64,000 nucleotides of DNA from Trochalopteron elliotii (GCA_024734555.1 JANPWX010000126.1:1585067-1649066), one strand, 5' to 3'; positions 1 through 14,358 are shown, counted from the stretch's first letter. Notes: generated by a model not told the origin, from the letters alone. Made by a program: numbers and translations.

Positions 1-3000
1 AAATAGAGATCATGTAGACTCCTGTAATTCATAGGTGCTTTGCCTGGGTAACCTTCTCCTACCTTGTAAGCCTCAGGAAACCCAATAAATTCAGGTGGTG
101 GCAGGGTAGAGCTGCTTCTCCAACTAGGATGAGGTGGTGTCTTTTTCCTAATCCTCTTTTTTTCCTCCTCTGCCTTTATAATTTAAAGCAGTTTTGTAGA
201 ATAAGAAAGTGCAGCAACAATACATCACTGATAATACATCTCTGAATTTGTTTAGGCTCATTACACTGGAATTGTTAGAGTTTCTCTGGCTTGGCTTAAT
301 ACAGGGTGTTCCACTCACCCATCTCAGTAACAGAAGGCTGAATCATTTCATGATGCAAGTAGGATGCTGATTCCCTTGAGAGGAAAGTAGCCCTTTCAGC
401 TGGGCCCTCCAGTGAGCATTTCTTTGTCTGTAGGATTCCCTGGAATCACAGTCCTGCCTACTGGAGGTGGCAGAATGCTGGTTTGCCTGGGAGCTTGTTT
501 GTGTGTCATGCTACTTGTGGGCTTCTTAGGGAGGGATTTGATTTGTCAGTGGTGCTGTTCATATTGCCTGACCCACATCTACTGTACCTGTCAAATTATG
601 TGCAATGGATTGTTGAGTTTTAGATAGATAGATCTAGTTAGCAGCTCCAAGGGATTTTGGTTTTGCCTGTGTTTTTTAAATGCATAAAGGAAAAAGCTGG
701 AGCAGGATGCTCACAGTAAAAAAAAAAGGGTTTATTTAATGTCTTTTGACCCATGCAGTACAGCTGTGTTCATGTTTTCTGGGTTTCCTGTGTTGATAGG
801 CAGAAAAGCTTGAGTGAGAGTGGAAGGTTGTAGTTAATCACTTTAGGTCATGCATTTCAGTTAGCTTGTAAAATCTTCTTCCATATCAAAACAAAAAAAT
901 GTCATGGTTTTAATTGTTACACTGTCATAGCTGAGGATCAGACAGAGATATGCTGTTTTGTCTTTTCTGTTGGAGCAATGGTTCTGGATTCATTCTGAGC
1001 TTTTTTTACAGAATAACTGTTCAGTCTGGTAGCACAGCAGTTTATTAGAGAGATCTGTGCTTAATAAAAGGTGGTAGTTTTAAGCCATGAGTTGTCAGGT
1101 AAATTTATTGTGCAGTTACAGGGCCTCTAGAAAGTAATTCTTTAGCTGTAATGATCACAATTAAGTAAAACTAAAACAAATTAATAAATGACTTCGAGGT
1201 GGATGATAAGTCTATACAATCCATACAGATAAAGATAGAAGAGATACTAGAATGGACTTCTGCCATATTAACTGAAGGCCTGTTGTATTTAGATAAAGAC
1301 AGCTGTGAAATAGTAATTAAAAAGAATGAAGAATAACTTCTAATCGTGCTTTTGCTGGGAATAGTCACACTTCCTGAAGTTCTGGGCCATACAAGCAGCA
1401 TTGTACCAGAGAGCACTGGTGAAGGAACTGAATGCTGAAAACCAGAAATGTGGCCATGAGCGTGGAGGGAGTGTGTCACCTTCCTCAGTTCTCCCTTGGT
1501 CATTCCCTTTGCTGCTCATGAGGGATGAAGGCTGTTGGAGTTTGTGCTCAGTATCTGCAGTCTGCAATGGCCTTGGAAGCAAGTAAAGAGTTTATGAAAC
1601 TGAGAAAGATCTTGAAGTCTGGAACTGTTAAAATATATCTTCATGCAGTATCCCATCCAGCTTTGATCTGGATCTGAAACCTAAAGTGCTGGCTTGCCTC
1701 AGGGCCATGAAATTGTGAAGGGGAAAGAAGTCACTTAAAGTGACTTTCGCCAAAAGCTCTTCAGTTCTCTCTTATTCTTGCTTTGGAAAATACTTTATTA
1801 ACATTCTGAATTCAGGCACTGACCTCAGTAAGGCTGTCCTTCCTCAGCACTTTGTTCCTGAAGCATTTCACTAGAGGATAACACTGATGTGAGAGAGTAT
1901 GAAATTGTAGATCTGGCAAGATGAAAAAGCAGTTAGTGTGTTAGTGACATCCCTGCTGTGAATCTGTACCAGTGATGGAAGGCTTGTGGAAGAAGTGTTC
2001 ATGGAAGTACAGTATCATCGTTTTCCAAACAGTTGGTCAAGTCATATTAGAAAAACCAAATAAGAAGGGAGTATGAGGTTTGGCATGGATCTCTGTGGGG
2101 ATTCACGCATGGGTTCTCACATACGACAGGCCTGAAACAGGTCTAATGTGCTCTACTACCTTGGAGTGAAGACTCCCATAGTGAGTCCTCCTTGCTCCCC
2201 CAAGCAGTCCCTTGGGCAGCAGTTGTGACCTCTGTAGCAGGTCTGGGCAAAGGGAATGTGTTTTGGGACTCACTGGAATGTTGAACTATGTACAGGAGCA
2301 GCTGAGTGGAGGTACACACTGGTGTGAGCTCTGCCACAGAGGCAGTAATTCTCCACAGAAGGGTGGGTTTTGGAACTCTTGGGGCAGTCACGGCCCGACT
2401 TAGGTGTGGAAGGTCAGCTCAGATGTGAGAATGTACCTTTGCCTCTCCTGGAGGAGCTTGCACAGCTGAGTCCTTCAGCATAAGGAGGAAGCCTTGGAGC
2501 TGCAGGAGAACACCTGTGAGAGATGTGGAAATGGAAGTGTTCTGTTTCTGAAAACACCTCAGTAGGAACTGTGTTCCTTTAAAACTGCTGTTGAGGTGTG
2601 AGGGCCTGTAATGTCCATTTTGTGTGACTGCCTTTGTGAGTGCACAGCTTTGTAACAGCAGTGGACATACCAAGCAAAGCATTCCAGCAATTGCACTTCC
2701 CGAGGTTATTGCCTAACCACCTGTCCCAAAGGTCTGGAGCTGTTGTACATGGAGCATCAGGCTGGCTGCAATTTTTGCTTAAGTTACATTGCACTTACTA
2801 AAAATAAAAACATAAAAATGTGTTTTGGTTGGGTTTTGGGTTGTTTTGTTGTTGTTTTTTTTTAACAAGTGTGTGCTCTCAAGGTCTTTCCAAATGTAGA
2901 AATACTGATTATGGGAATAAAATGGAGAAAAAAAGCATGCTAAACCATCACATTTGAAACTGGATGGACTGGATGTTTATAATAAGGCTGTTCACAAACA

Positions 3001-6000
3001 TTTAATTGCAGACGTTTTTCTCTCAGGAGTTCACTTCTGCCTCTAAATTAAGGTTTAATTCTGTTGGAGTAGGATCAAGGCCACTGGTGAAGTTCTGTCC
3101 TTGCAGTCGAGTGTTAAAATAACAAGGCATTTTGCTAAATATAAGGATTTTAGCAGATTCTTAGTGTGTCTTTACCTGTTCCTTCCTCTGTTCCTCAGTT
3201 GCTCTAAGATACTTTATCTGTGCTACTACAATTCTATAGCTGTAGTGCAGGGGGAGCTTCTAAAAATCTCCTGCTTCAGACTGCACCACTGTTGGTTCTC
3301 CTTTGTGGAAATATTTGTGAATGTTGCAGTGTGAGGTGGGAGGTTCAGCTTTGGGGTTCAGAAAATCCTGTTGTTTGCTGCTGCTGGCTTCCCAAGGTGT
3401 GCAACAGGGTAATGCACACGTGGATTTGGGGGACCATTCTGGGGACAAAAACAGTGAACTGATGCAGCTGAAAAACTGAAGCAAACCTTAAAGCTTCATG
3501 AAAAGAGGAATAGCCTGAACCAGGCTGTTTGAAGCCCTTGGAAGGGTTGTGCCTTCTTCCTGGGCATGAAACAGGAAGGAGAAGTGGCTCTGTGTGAAGT
3601 TATTGGGAGAAAGAAAAGGGCAAGGGATGAACAGGAGCGTGTGGGCAGGAGCTCATGTGATGGTTCTGCTGGTGAAACAAGGTGACAATGCAGTACAAAA
3701 TCACAAGTGCCTTGGCCTGGGAGCTCTTTATTTTGGTCAGCTCTTCTGAAGGACAGACTGGAGCAATAACAAGACTGTATACTTCAGGTGTTTTTAAAAC
3801 CACTCTTGCTTCAGTAGCATGTGAGAAGTGAAACATAGGATTTTGCTAGTAGGATTTCTTTGGTTTTGTTTTTCCAGTGGAGGTTTGAAGGGTAAATGGA
3901 GTCCCTGAAGTAAATCCTGAGTCTAGAGAGAGCGTATTTCAAATTCTTGGATAAAAGGAAAGCTGAAACTCAAACATTGGTAGTTTTAAATTTCACTGTG
4001 TCCTTTGTGTCTTCTGTCTCTCATTAAGTTGCAGCCAGGCTTTGGGACCTTTCTTTTATTTGTCTTTATACCTAAGAATGAGCAACTGTGACTATACCTG
4101 AGAGAAGCCAGATGAGCAGCACTTGCTTTCTTAGGGCAATATAATATTGTGTATCTACAGCTGGGTGGACAGAATCCTTTCTGTTGTATTAAGGGGTGGA
4201 AACTCCATGAACTGAGTACTCCCTCTATCCTGCAGTAATGTGAAAATCCGTAACTTTCAATGGTGTTCTCTGCCTCTTTGATGAGTCAGGCCCACACCTG
4301 CTTACAGCAGGGGATTGAAATGTCAGAGTTTTCTCTTTTGTCCAATCCCTCACATCTATCCTTAGCATCACAACTCCTCAGTGTTTGAAAAAGAAAGTGT
4401 TTTAACTAAACTTGAAGAGTTTTTGAGCTTTGGAATTTCTCTCTCTACAAGCTAAATCGCTTGGCACAGCTCTGAACTTTTATTTTCAGTACAACTTTCT
4501 CAGCAAGGTTGTTGAAATGTTCAGAGAGGTGTTCTTGAAAGTCTATAATGAAACCAGAGTCAGGGCTTATTTTTATACTGTAGAGACTGTATTGTGGTGT
4601 GTGTTTATATATATGTGTGTGTGGGTATAAAAATACATACGTGGAGATGAGAAGATGAGTTAATTTAAGTAGCATTGCTGTGGATGTGTGTAGTGTAAGA
4701 CTGACCAGAATAATCATCTGGAATGTTCAGAAGTCCTTTCAAAGTACGGGCATGTAATTGATTAAGGAGCTGATGAAAGAGATGCAGCACAATTTGTTTA
4801 TGGATGGTAGAGCCCTGAGATGTAAACAGGTCCTGTGTGTGACCAGGATTATTCTGCTGTTTGAATTGTAAACTTCTGGAAATTATTTTAGTAAGATTTG
4901 CATCCTTCTCTTTTGATATGATTCTCAGGTGAATTTGCTGTTAAGGGCATAAAGGCTCTTATGGCTCGTGGGCCTTGGCTGGTTGGGTGATACTTTAACA
5001 AAGGCAGAAACCAGTGTCTGTGCCAGAGTTATGCAGAGATGAGAGCTCCAGATTTTAATAAGATAAAGTCACTTGTTTAAGGAGTTCAATACAGGCCTTT
5101 GAAAGTATGTTAATTCCAAGTAGCTCTGGAGAAAAGAGTGATAAAGTGGTGTGAAAGGCTACATATGGGGCTTCACACAGTTCTGCATTGCAGTAATGTG
5201 GAACATTGTTTTGAATGGACAGAATTACTTATTTACAGAGCAAATTATGTGGGTGGCTAGATTTCTCCATCAGCACCTTCATGGATCCTTGTTAATCACT
5301 GATAAACCAACATAACTCTTTATATTGAAATGATATCTGGAAGTTCTTTTATGGCAGCACTGTCTCTTACATTGGCATAAATTCTCTTGAGGGACTGCTC
5401 TGGTTCTGCATCAGGTCATGCTGATGTTCTCCCATGGACATATTTACTTCCAGGCACCTTCCTGGTGTGAGCTTCTTGCCTTACTGGGGCATCCAGAATG
5501 GCCATTCTTAAGTCATGGAAAGTTAGGAATTCCAGGTGTGAGTAATGCCTTGGTTCACATGTGCCTTGATGCTCTCAGTGCTATGGTGAGGGCTTCAGGA
5601 GTGCTTTGCTTCCTTTATATGCTGTTCCAGATGAACCCACTGGTTGATTTGCAAATAAGAGGGAAACAAAGTTCTGGTTTCCTCCCCGGGAAGGGAGGCA
5701 GCATGCTGGGACAGTGGCAAGGGTGCCTCCTGATGCTTGTGGTTGAGTGGAGTTAACCACACTGTTTTCTGGATGAAATTTCAATGGATCAGTTGTGCAG
5801 AAAGCCTGTCCTTGCATTCTAGCACTGCCAGGCAAGTCAGTAGGTCTTTTCAAAATATTTGGCAGCTTTCTGAAATGTGCTGGTTATGGTGTTAATTCAC
5901 TTCTGCAGGGTGGTTGTGTCCCAGCACTGAGTGTCAGAACCTGATGCTGCAGCTCCTGTCTCTGTTTTGCAGTAATATTTTTTTCCACCCATGTGTTTTA

Positions 6001-8521
6001 ATTATCTTATTATAGTTTCCAGTTCTTCATTCTCCTCTTTGACCAACAGGAGTGGTCTGTACTTCTGACTGTAGTATGTTTACAAGAGAGTTTTTAAAAA
6101 TGCATTCCTCACATTAGCATATGTAAATATATGTATGCTAGACAAGGAACACATCACATTTGTCCTTAGCAATTTCATCTCATCTGGGTAATTCTTTTGA
6201 CTGAGACATGTTATTTTATTGCCTGAGGTTAGAATGCATCTTGGTCATGGTGACACATTTATCTTGTATTTTATGATGCAATCTTATCACATCCCATTTC
6301 TTTTTTCTTTCCTATTCAGCTTTTCATCTGTCAGTGACAGCCATAACACCAGTTAGTGGCACAGTAATACCAGGGCTATGTATTAGTACAGACTGTTGGC
6401 AATTTTTAAGGGTAATACTTTGTTTCTAAGGTACAATATTCATTTTACCAGGTTGTTTCTGGAGGGAAGAGCCATTTGTAATTATGTCAAAACCAGCAGC
6501 CATCAGTCATTTTAGATGTAGGAGATGGCAAAAAAGACTTATTTGGATAACGTTCAGGAAATATAAAGCAAAGAGAAGGTGACACTGCACCCTTCTTTTA
6601 CTGCAAGGAGTGCAAAGAAGCACTAATTCATGTTTTATGTACTGATGATGGACCTTTGTATTTACAGTTGCAGCTTTTATATTTCAGCATGCAAAAATAA
6701 GTATCTTCCATCAGCTGTATGAAAAAGCAAAGTGAGAGGGAGAACGTTGTTCAGTTCATTGCTGAAAAAGTTGTAACCCTTCTTAATATGTTAGATTAAA
6801 AAATTTATTTCTCCCTGCCATGTCTTCAAGGGCCAGATCTTCAGAGAAAACTGCTTCTCTGTATGTAACCAGGATTGAGGGACAGACTTTGAAACCTTTA
6901 AGCCAGTATGCACCAGCTGCAGATATGATTAGAGATCAATTAAAAAGCGTTTCGTCAATCTGCTGAATAATTTGGAAAACCTGACTGCTGGTTTTGATGT
7001 GTAAATAGGAACTGAAGCATCTGACTGCAGTTTCTCTAAATCTAGTGTGACACACTGTTAATCCAGTAAGTTTTTTCTTCTTCTTGGTTTTTGAGACTCC
7101 AGTCAGAATCATCTTTGTTTCATTTACATGGGATCAGTTTTATTTTTCTTTTTCCCACACAGCTGACACTTCAAAATTTCAGCGTAAAAGTGCCAGCACA
7201 AACTTCACAATATTCAGATAAAATGTAATTTTCTTCCTTTGCTGCCTGCACCAAGAGGCATAGCAGATCATGTATAACACCCATGCCTAGCGTGGCTGAA
7301 TTTCAGAGCCCTTCCAGAAAAAGAGACACTGGTAAAATCAGCATCTGCCATGGAAATCAAGGTAGTAAAGGATCAGGATAGTAAAAGATAGTCATGTCCA
7401 GAGCAGCTGAAGTGCTGTGTATGCTTGCATAAAGATACTGCAAATGTGTGGGTGCATTTCACGAATTGTTGCTCTTTGAATTTTCTTGTTCAGAGAAACT
7501 TGGCTGAGGTACATTATGTGGATACTGTTTTGGCAACTGGAATTGCAAAAATATTTACAAAGTCTGTTGGGTTCTTCCCCCATGCTCTTATCCCTCCTTC
7601 CTGTATTTAAAATTCCCTTAAGTGTTTTGTTATAGTCTTCTGAAAATTCATGGTTTTCTTTTAAAGGGACAGGGGGATTTAGTTTTCTCCTGGTTGTAAA
7701 TTACAGATAAATGTTCTTAGAAAATGCCTTTTAAGTTCAACACTTAAACTACTTTTTTTTTTTTCCTAATATTTCCTGTGGATATTTGAATGGCAAAAAT
7801 TTGTGAAAAGGTACTTTTCTTCCCTCTTAAAATCCAGCTCCCATGTTCTCCTGGGGTAAAATGTCAAGATGGCTTTGTTGAGCACTTCCTGATCTACCCT
7901 AACTAGATGCCCTCTGCTTTGGGGTTCTGCTGTATTGTATTTCCTGTCCTGGTAGTGGGAGGGCAGCCCTGGATGCCAGAGGATTGTGTGGGCTCCTGCT
8001 CCCATCACACTGAACACGAGCTGTTCACGTTGCTGGGGGGCAGCTCTGGGACACGAGATGTGCAGGGAGGTAGTGGGAGGTGACAGAGGCTGACTTCTCC
8101 ATTGGGCAAACCAAATTCAGATATTGGCCCTGGCCGCTCTTGAGGTCCAGTTTCTCAGAATTGTTGCCTGGTTTGCCTGGTTGAGCAGTGCACTTCAGCC
8201 TGGGGTTACACTGCCACTTCTCAGTTTTTCATCTTGTTCCTGAATTTCTCAGCTTGGTTCTGGTGGTGCCCAAAGCCATTTAGAGCTGGTGTTCTGCAGC
8301 ACTCATGTCTCATTAACTCTGGAGAAGTACAGTCCAAATTTTGGCTACAGGTAGGTCCAAGGCTATTAAATTATGTCTTTGGATTTAGCTGAGAATTGAA
8401 GGAAGAGTGTAATGAATGGATCAATTCTATTGGAAATGAAGGAGTTAAGAATAGCAATCTGATTGCACAGCTGAAATCTCAATAGGAACTTGTGGTCTCT
8501 TGAGAGAACATGCCATTCAGC
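1..8521. other. Non-coding DNA, probably ARVCF 5' intron
   Basis: No recognisable coding exon, RNA gene or intact mobile element was found in this stretch. Open frames are short, occur on both strands, contain no known domain and are typical of chance frames in AT-rich intronic DNA. Visible simple sequence includes an A10 run at 718-727, a G/T-rich tract at about 2816-2863, a TG/TA-rich stretch at about 4595-4625 and a T12 run at 7753-7764. Assignment to an ARVCF intron is inferred: the first recognised exon at 50116 has an acceptor and starts in phase 0, so an upstream coding exon must exist, and none was found in the window. Confidence 0.5.
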
Positions 8522-8636
8522 ACCGTTGCACAGAGTTATTTCATTCTTAATTTTAATTGACATGTCCCAGAATGCAGCCCTCTCTGACGGAGCCGGGCGG
8601 CACGCAGGCGTTGGGAGTCTCAGTCTGTGTGGGCGA
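8522..8636. other. Small CpG-rich patch in non-coding DNA
   Basis: Seven CpG dinucleotides fall in about 115 bases, six of them between 8588 and 8635, whereas the surrounding kilobases have almost none. The patch is too short to be a classical CpG island. It could be a small regulatory element, a decayed island or a remnant of a GC-rich insertion. No TATA box, start codon context or exon was identified with it. Confidence 0.35.
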
Positions 8637-10740
8637 TGGCTGTGTTTCAAATTCAGGTCATCATTAATTTCTCTTTGATACCAGCATCCTTTCTGCCTAC
8701 CTTATTCACTCAGTAGCTTGATGAAATTTGAATGAATCTTCACCTAAGTAAGATGTTGGTCACCTCCTGGGATTTCAGTGTAATAATCTTGCCCTGCCCT
8801 TTTTATCTTTTATGACAACTTTAGCCCCTTGCCTTGTTGACAAGGGTGTCCTGTGCAACTTCAGTAACAGTAAAGTAATGATTTTATTGTTGTAGAAACT
8901 GGGGTGCATAGGTGTTTCAGCTTTACTGGGGGGGGACACCTCAAGCAAAAAGTGGTTCTGGTGTAACATCAAATTTTCATCAGTCTTCTGGGTTTTATTC
9001 AGATGCAGTTAGTTACAAACCCAGCAAGAGTGAGGAAACCATGCAGCTCCTGTAGTAGTTGAGAGGCGTAGAGATATCTGCCTTAAGTATTTCTTTAATA
9101 TTTTATATCTCCAGTATTGATTGCATTTTTTAAGTAAGATGTATGATTGACCAGTATTTGGATTATCCCAGAATTTACAGAACTTTCTTACAGCTTTATA
9201 TCCAGTAGGCAGCAGTTTAAAGAAACATTTTACAAAGAGCCTGAATGCACACAGTAGCCACAAATGCAGTGGAAAACCTGTGCTACAGAGCATCACTTTT
9301 TGATTTAATTTGTTCTTAACCTGTAGAAGTGCAGATGAGGACAGCTGCAAGTACACCTGGAACACCGAAGGTTTCAGTGGGGTGTAGACTTGACCACCAC
9401 TCCAGCTTATGGATAAGTGTCAGTGTTACAGGTCTATGCCTTAAAAATACAAATTTCCAGATTAGAATTTGTTTCTAATTGAATTATATGTATTCTGTTA
9501 CTCATCTTTGTCTTCTCAGCTGTTGAAGCTGGTATAGTGTTCTGCTGGCATACAAGGTGTAGTAGCTATGAAAAGAGTCTTCATTATCTTTTGGAATTTT
9601 GCATAACATCAGCTCCTTCATGGGAACCATGTAGTGTTCGATGGTGGTCATGGTGATGATCAAACTTACTGCATCTGTACAAGAATGTTTGTTTGCAAAG
9701 AGTCACTCTCAGCTTAAAGGCATCAGTTAAAGTCTTCTCAAGGGTTTGGATTTGAACCCGCTGTTCACCTTTTCCAGAAAAATTGATCCGTGGTAATGAA
9801 GGTATACTAAGGAGGACAAAGGGCATGATATGATACATTCTTAATTGTTTATATTTTCCCTCTGAGCATAAATAGAATCTGCTGTGTTTTAACATAGGAA
9901 AATGGCTTTGTATTTTTGCTACTTAGCAAGGGTTGAAGTAAGCTATTTTGAGTTACCTTCCTAGAAAGCTGAGCATTGGTCCTTGTGTAGAATTCCTCAC
10001 TTAACACAGATGAACAGTAGCCACTTGTCTGTCTGTTTCCTGATAGGATTTGAATGCCCCTAGATAAAGAGACAAAGCTCCATGAATTGAGGGGTGGGTC
10101 AGCTGTGCTGTCCAGACAGTGCAGTTCAGTGCTCCAAGTGATGCTGCAACTGAGTGTGCAGTTCATGGACCCTTCTCCTGCTTCAGCCTGTCCCCAAGCT
10201 GACATGAATTTCATAAACCCATAGCTACAGCTCATAATCTCCATCACACTTTTTCCCCACATTTTGATCTGTGATGCTATACCTGGAGTATTTCCTGGAT
10301 GCAAACCTTCCCTCCTCTCTGGTTGGTAAGCAAGTGAAAATTTTACTGCTGGTGTTCTGTATAAGGTCCTGTAGAACTTGCTATTGCCTGATGTCAGTCT
10401 GTTCAGTGTAAAGCAAGATATGCAAATAATTATCATCTCTGATTGGGTGTTTCCTAGGAGAAATTATCACTGCTGGCTTAATTTTCCTGGAGTTTCTCTG
10501 GTCTGGGGTTTGGAGCAGGAAGTGAGCCTACCCAGGCTTTGTCCGTGGGTGGTTTCAGGAATAGGTGCTGTGCTCAGATGAAGTGTGTCATTCAGAAGAG
10601 AAATGAAGTCTAGTCCTGTTACCTGGTCTCCTTCTGGTATTCTGTTTTTTTAAAAAATTAGCTTGGTTTTTAAGCAGGTGAATTAAAAACACAGTAATTT
10701 AATGTGTTTATACTCTTGTACAGCTGCCTGCCTGCCTTAG
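8637..10740. other. Non-coding DNA, nothing recognised
   Basis: The only simple feature noted is a G8 run at 8928-8935. A 195-codon open frame on the minus strand (9849-10436) has no recognisable domain, no convincing family similarity and no splice context, and is treated as chance. Confidence 0.5.
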
Positions 10741-10835
10741 CTGGGGTGGGGGCTTTATTAATAATTAAACCATGGATTTGTTTGGGTTTGACCAGCCTCA
10801 GCACAGAAACAGCCTGCGGAAGTTGCTGACTGGAG
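10741..10835 (+). other. Weak candidate exon ending at a strong splice donor
   Basis: An acceptor-like sequence (CTGCCTGCCTTAG) ends at 10740. The sequence TGGAG|GTGAGTAT at 10831-10843 fits the vertebrate 5' splice-site consensus very well. Between them an ATG at 10772 opens a 21-codon frame beginning MDLFGFDQPQHRNSLRKLL that would exit in phase 1. I do not recognise this peptide, and it does not resemble the remembered N-terminus of ARVCF. Phase 1 also cannot join directly in frame to the phase-0 exon at 50116. It could be an alternative or non-coding 5' exon, an exon of an unrelated transcript, or a chance decoy splice site, which is the most likely explanation. Confidence 0.15.
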
Positions 10836-13800
10836 GTGAGTATGAGAGCTTTGTTCTCAGCAAAATCCTTCCTCTTGTGTTGTTTCCTCAAAAATCTAAA
10901 GGTTCCAGAACCTCTTGGTGTGTATATGTGTCTGTTCATAAGCTAGAATGTGCATAATATTACAAATATACTTTACAGGGACCGTACCATGCAAATCTGG
11001 AATGTGTCCCTGTGTACATTGCTTGTCTTTTCTTTCTTAAACTTAGTTTTTTCTTCCCTGCCCACAGATGCCCATATGCTAGAGGTTTGGAGGAGAAACC
11101 CCAAAGCCCCATGTTGTTTATGTGCACAGCCCATTGTTCAAAGTGCATATTATCAATGGTCACATGCTTTGCTTAAATATTTTATAAGTTCATTGCACTA
11201 TATGCTAACCCTGCCTTCTTTCTATTGTCTGATTGTGTATTTCCACTTAGACCTAGTTAGTAATCTAGACAGGCTTGAAATGTGTAAGCTTTTAGCAGAT
11301 ATTTGATTTCAGAAATACTTTGTTCTAAAAGTTCCCCTTTGTTGTGCTCAAATGACAGAGCTTTGAGTAGTAAAGGGGTTTTTTTCTTTTTGTCTTCTGA
11401 TTGTACAATGCTGAAGTAATCTCTTGTCTGCAATGATCTCCTGCCCCCTCATGCCTCCAACATGAGACAAAAGCCATGCAGGTGCACGCCAGAGGATTGG
11501 ATTAAATCTGAAGGCAGGTTTCAGATGCAGTTCAAGGCGAGTCCTGTCCCAGCTGGGTGAGGAGTGTCCTGTGATGGGAAAGTCTCTGCACAGTCACCTC
11601 ACCACCCCCAGTGAGGCAGGGCTCTGCTGTGCAGGGGAGCTCTGTGCCCTCCTCTGAGGTGAAGTGCCTCTCTTGCTTTGTTCCTTGGCTTTTGGATCCT
11701 TTGTTCCTTTGGATCACTGCCCCTTCTAGGATAAGGCCACAGGGTAGAAGAATAGAGAAATGCTGAAAAGAAAATAATAGGAGCTGTTGGAGCTAATCTT
11801 CTCCTGACTCTGGGTGGAGGAAGGTCTGTGTGGTTTCTGCCTGATCTGAGTGCAGCAGTGTGCATTGCACTGCCCTGGTGGTACTGCTGGTCTGGTATCA
11901 GGAGGGCAGTGCTTGATCTCTCTGCTTTATACTTCTCTCCCCAAGTCTCCAGTCATAAATTAGAGAAATTTACAGGAGCTTTGTCTCTCGACAGTAATAG
12001 GCCTGGACTGTCTGCAGGCTCAGTAGACATTGAGACTCCTGAGTTGGGCTCCACAGTGGCTGATGTTGTAAGCAGTGATGATCATCTCTGTTTTTTGGGC
12101 GGGGAGGGATGAGTTTCATTCTTATTTGGGCCGGAACTACTTGTTGTTATGTTGGGGTCATTTACCCTGAGGACAAGTGAAAACAGCTTGTTACTTGGGT
12201 TCAAGCTCCAGAGTTTACTGTCTGGTGATACCAGTTTCTGCCTTCTCCCCATCCAGGCAGATTTAGTGGAGTGGACTTCTGATTCTTTGTTTAGAAAGTT
12301 CTTTTAGGGTCATTATTTCTGAAGTTGACTTAATTTACAGGAAACAGATTCAGCTTCTTGGAGTGTGTGTGTGGAGAAATTTTGAGTAGATAATTAATCT
12401 GAGGAACTGGAAGTTAATTGGGAGGGAAATTGTTGCTTTAAAGATGTGCTAAATAATTACCATTTTTCTATATTTAGCTGACTGTTGAAGTAATATAAGA
12501 TTAAAGAAGATAAATCTATACCACAGTACTTCTCATTTTGGAGGGACAATACATTAATTCAGATAGCTAAATGTTTCTTCCTTTAGCTCACTGAATTTTC
12601 TAAGTGCAGAAAGATGTTGGCTGTCAAGAAGGCTTGGGAGCTACTCAATGCCTCACTTGTAATATACTTTTGAAAATTTCATCTTCTTTAAAAGTTTTCC
12701 AGATCCAAAAATGATCCACATGCATATGTAAATACTTCATAGCAGGGAGACTGGAGGCTCTGCTGTTCCTCACGTTCTGTGTGTGATACCTTTGCACTCC
12801 ACAAGGCCTTGTAGGTGGCTTCAGTGCTGCAAACTGTCAGACTAGATCTAAGCTTTGGGTTATCTTTGGGGTTTCTTGCTTTAGGGAACTGTGAGTTGTT
12901 ACCAAACAGGAGCAGCAGGCTGTTAAATGGAGAGTGTTGATGGCCCAGCAAGTTATGTTTGCTGGTGCTGAGTTGAGCTTTCAGCCATCTGGTGATGATG
13001 GTGGCACTCTTGAAGTCAAGTCTCATTGAAGTTTAATTGAAATGTGATGAGTGAAGATTGTGTGCAATGTATTAGTTGCATTTTTGTGGCTGACAATAGC
13101 AAGGATCAATTTAGTGAGAAGCACATTAGAGCATACTATGGCTGCTGATTTAGCATCTAAGTGGGGACCATTTTTATCATGAAGTGGCTGTGAATGTCAG
13201 CATATAATAATGTGGGGTGATGTGTCAGTACCACGGAGACAGTCTGTCAGAGATTACATGGAATTAATTCTAGACAACAATGATGTAAAGGTTAAACAAG
13301 CACAGAGTATGACAGAGAGCAGATATCTGTTAGAGTATTAGGAATATATTGCAGGTATAAAGAACATACATGAGAACATGCCTCTTTCTTAGCCCTAGTG
13401 GGGACCATGTGATTAAAGGTGCCTGATTTAGGGGGGTTGATTTGCCAGACCTCAGGAACCTGTTCTTTAAATAAGTTAGGTCTCTCAGTAAGAGAGTGGA
13501 GAGGTTTTTACAATGATGGCTGATGAAGAGCTGGATTTTAAGGACCTTTTAAAAAGGGAGATTTTGAAGGGTATGCTTTGACTTGCTGAAGTGATCCCTT
13601 TAGCAGGGTCACAGGAGGCTGAAGGTGAGCAGAGACAGCTTTGCCAGGCCATCAGTCCAGCTGGGCAGTGGGGAGATGAGACAGACTGGGCAGGCTTTAG
13701 CACATCTCCTGGAGATAACTTTGAACTTTTGCTCCTTTGCTTAAAGGAATGAATTCTGGAGGGATTGTCAACACTTTGTTACTGAGATAAAGGTAAGCAG

Positions 13801-14358
13801 GTCACAACAGTTCCTGGATACTGTGCTCTGCACTGAGGAAACCAGGAGATGTAACTTTGGGGTTATCTGAGGGAGAATATCAATGCTTCTGGAGCTCTGA
13901 GAGGTGTAGCTTTTAGACCATGCCTGAAAATACAGCGAGATGCTTTAAACTGTGTGGAACAGTTATTTATTTTACTTTGTATCACTTAAGATTATGGTAT
14001 ATTAATTATTTGGACATATGTGTTTTGGATGAGTTAGATATCGAAGACAAACTCTTCCAAAGTTCCAGACTTACTTTTATATCTATTTGCCTGTCTGATG
14101 AGCAAAAGGAAACTCAGTCTTCTGTGCCACAGTTAGAAAGTGGTGCTGAGTGAAGTCTGTTTATTTAGCCCTAAGTAAAGCTGATCATTACTATGCATGA
14201 GTTTATGGCCACTGCAGATTTGAATGTGGGGGAGGCAATTCAGAAAGGCTTTGAGGTTTGTTTTTCCCTGTTGGCTTGTTTTAGGTGGGGAGTGTCTGGA
14301 GAGAAATTGGAATGCAGATTTATAATTTCAAAAACAGTAGGATATATTTTGGAGCAAG
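10836..14358. other. Non-coding DNA, nothing recognised
   Basis: AT-rich sequence with only short open frames on both strands and no recognised exon, RNA gene or repeat family. It lies between the weak candidate exon and the CR1 fragment. Confidence 0.5.

Noticed and set aside
9849..10436. A 195-codon minus-strand open frame.
   Set aside because: The composition is not protein-like in any recognisable way, with no domain and no splice context. I read it as a chance frame.
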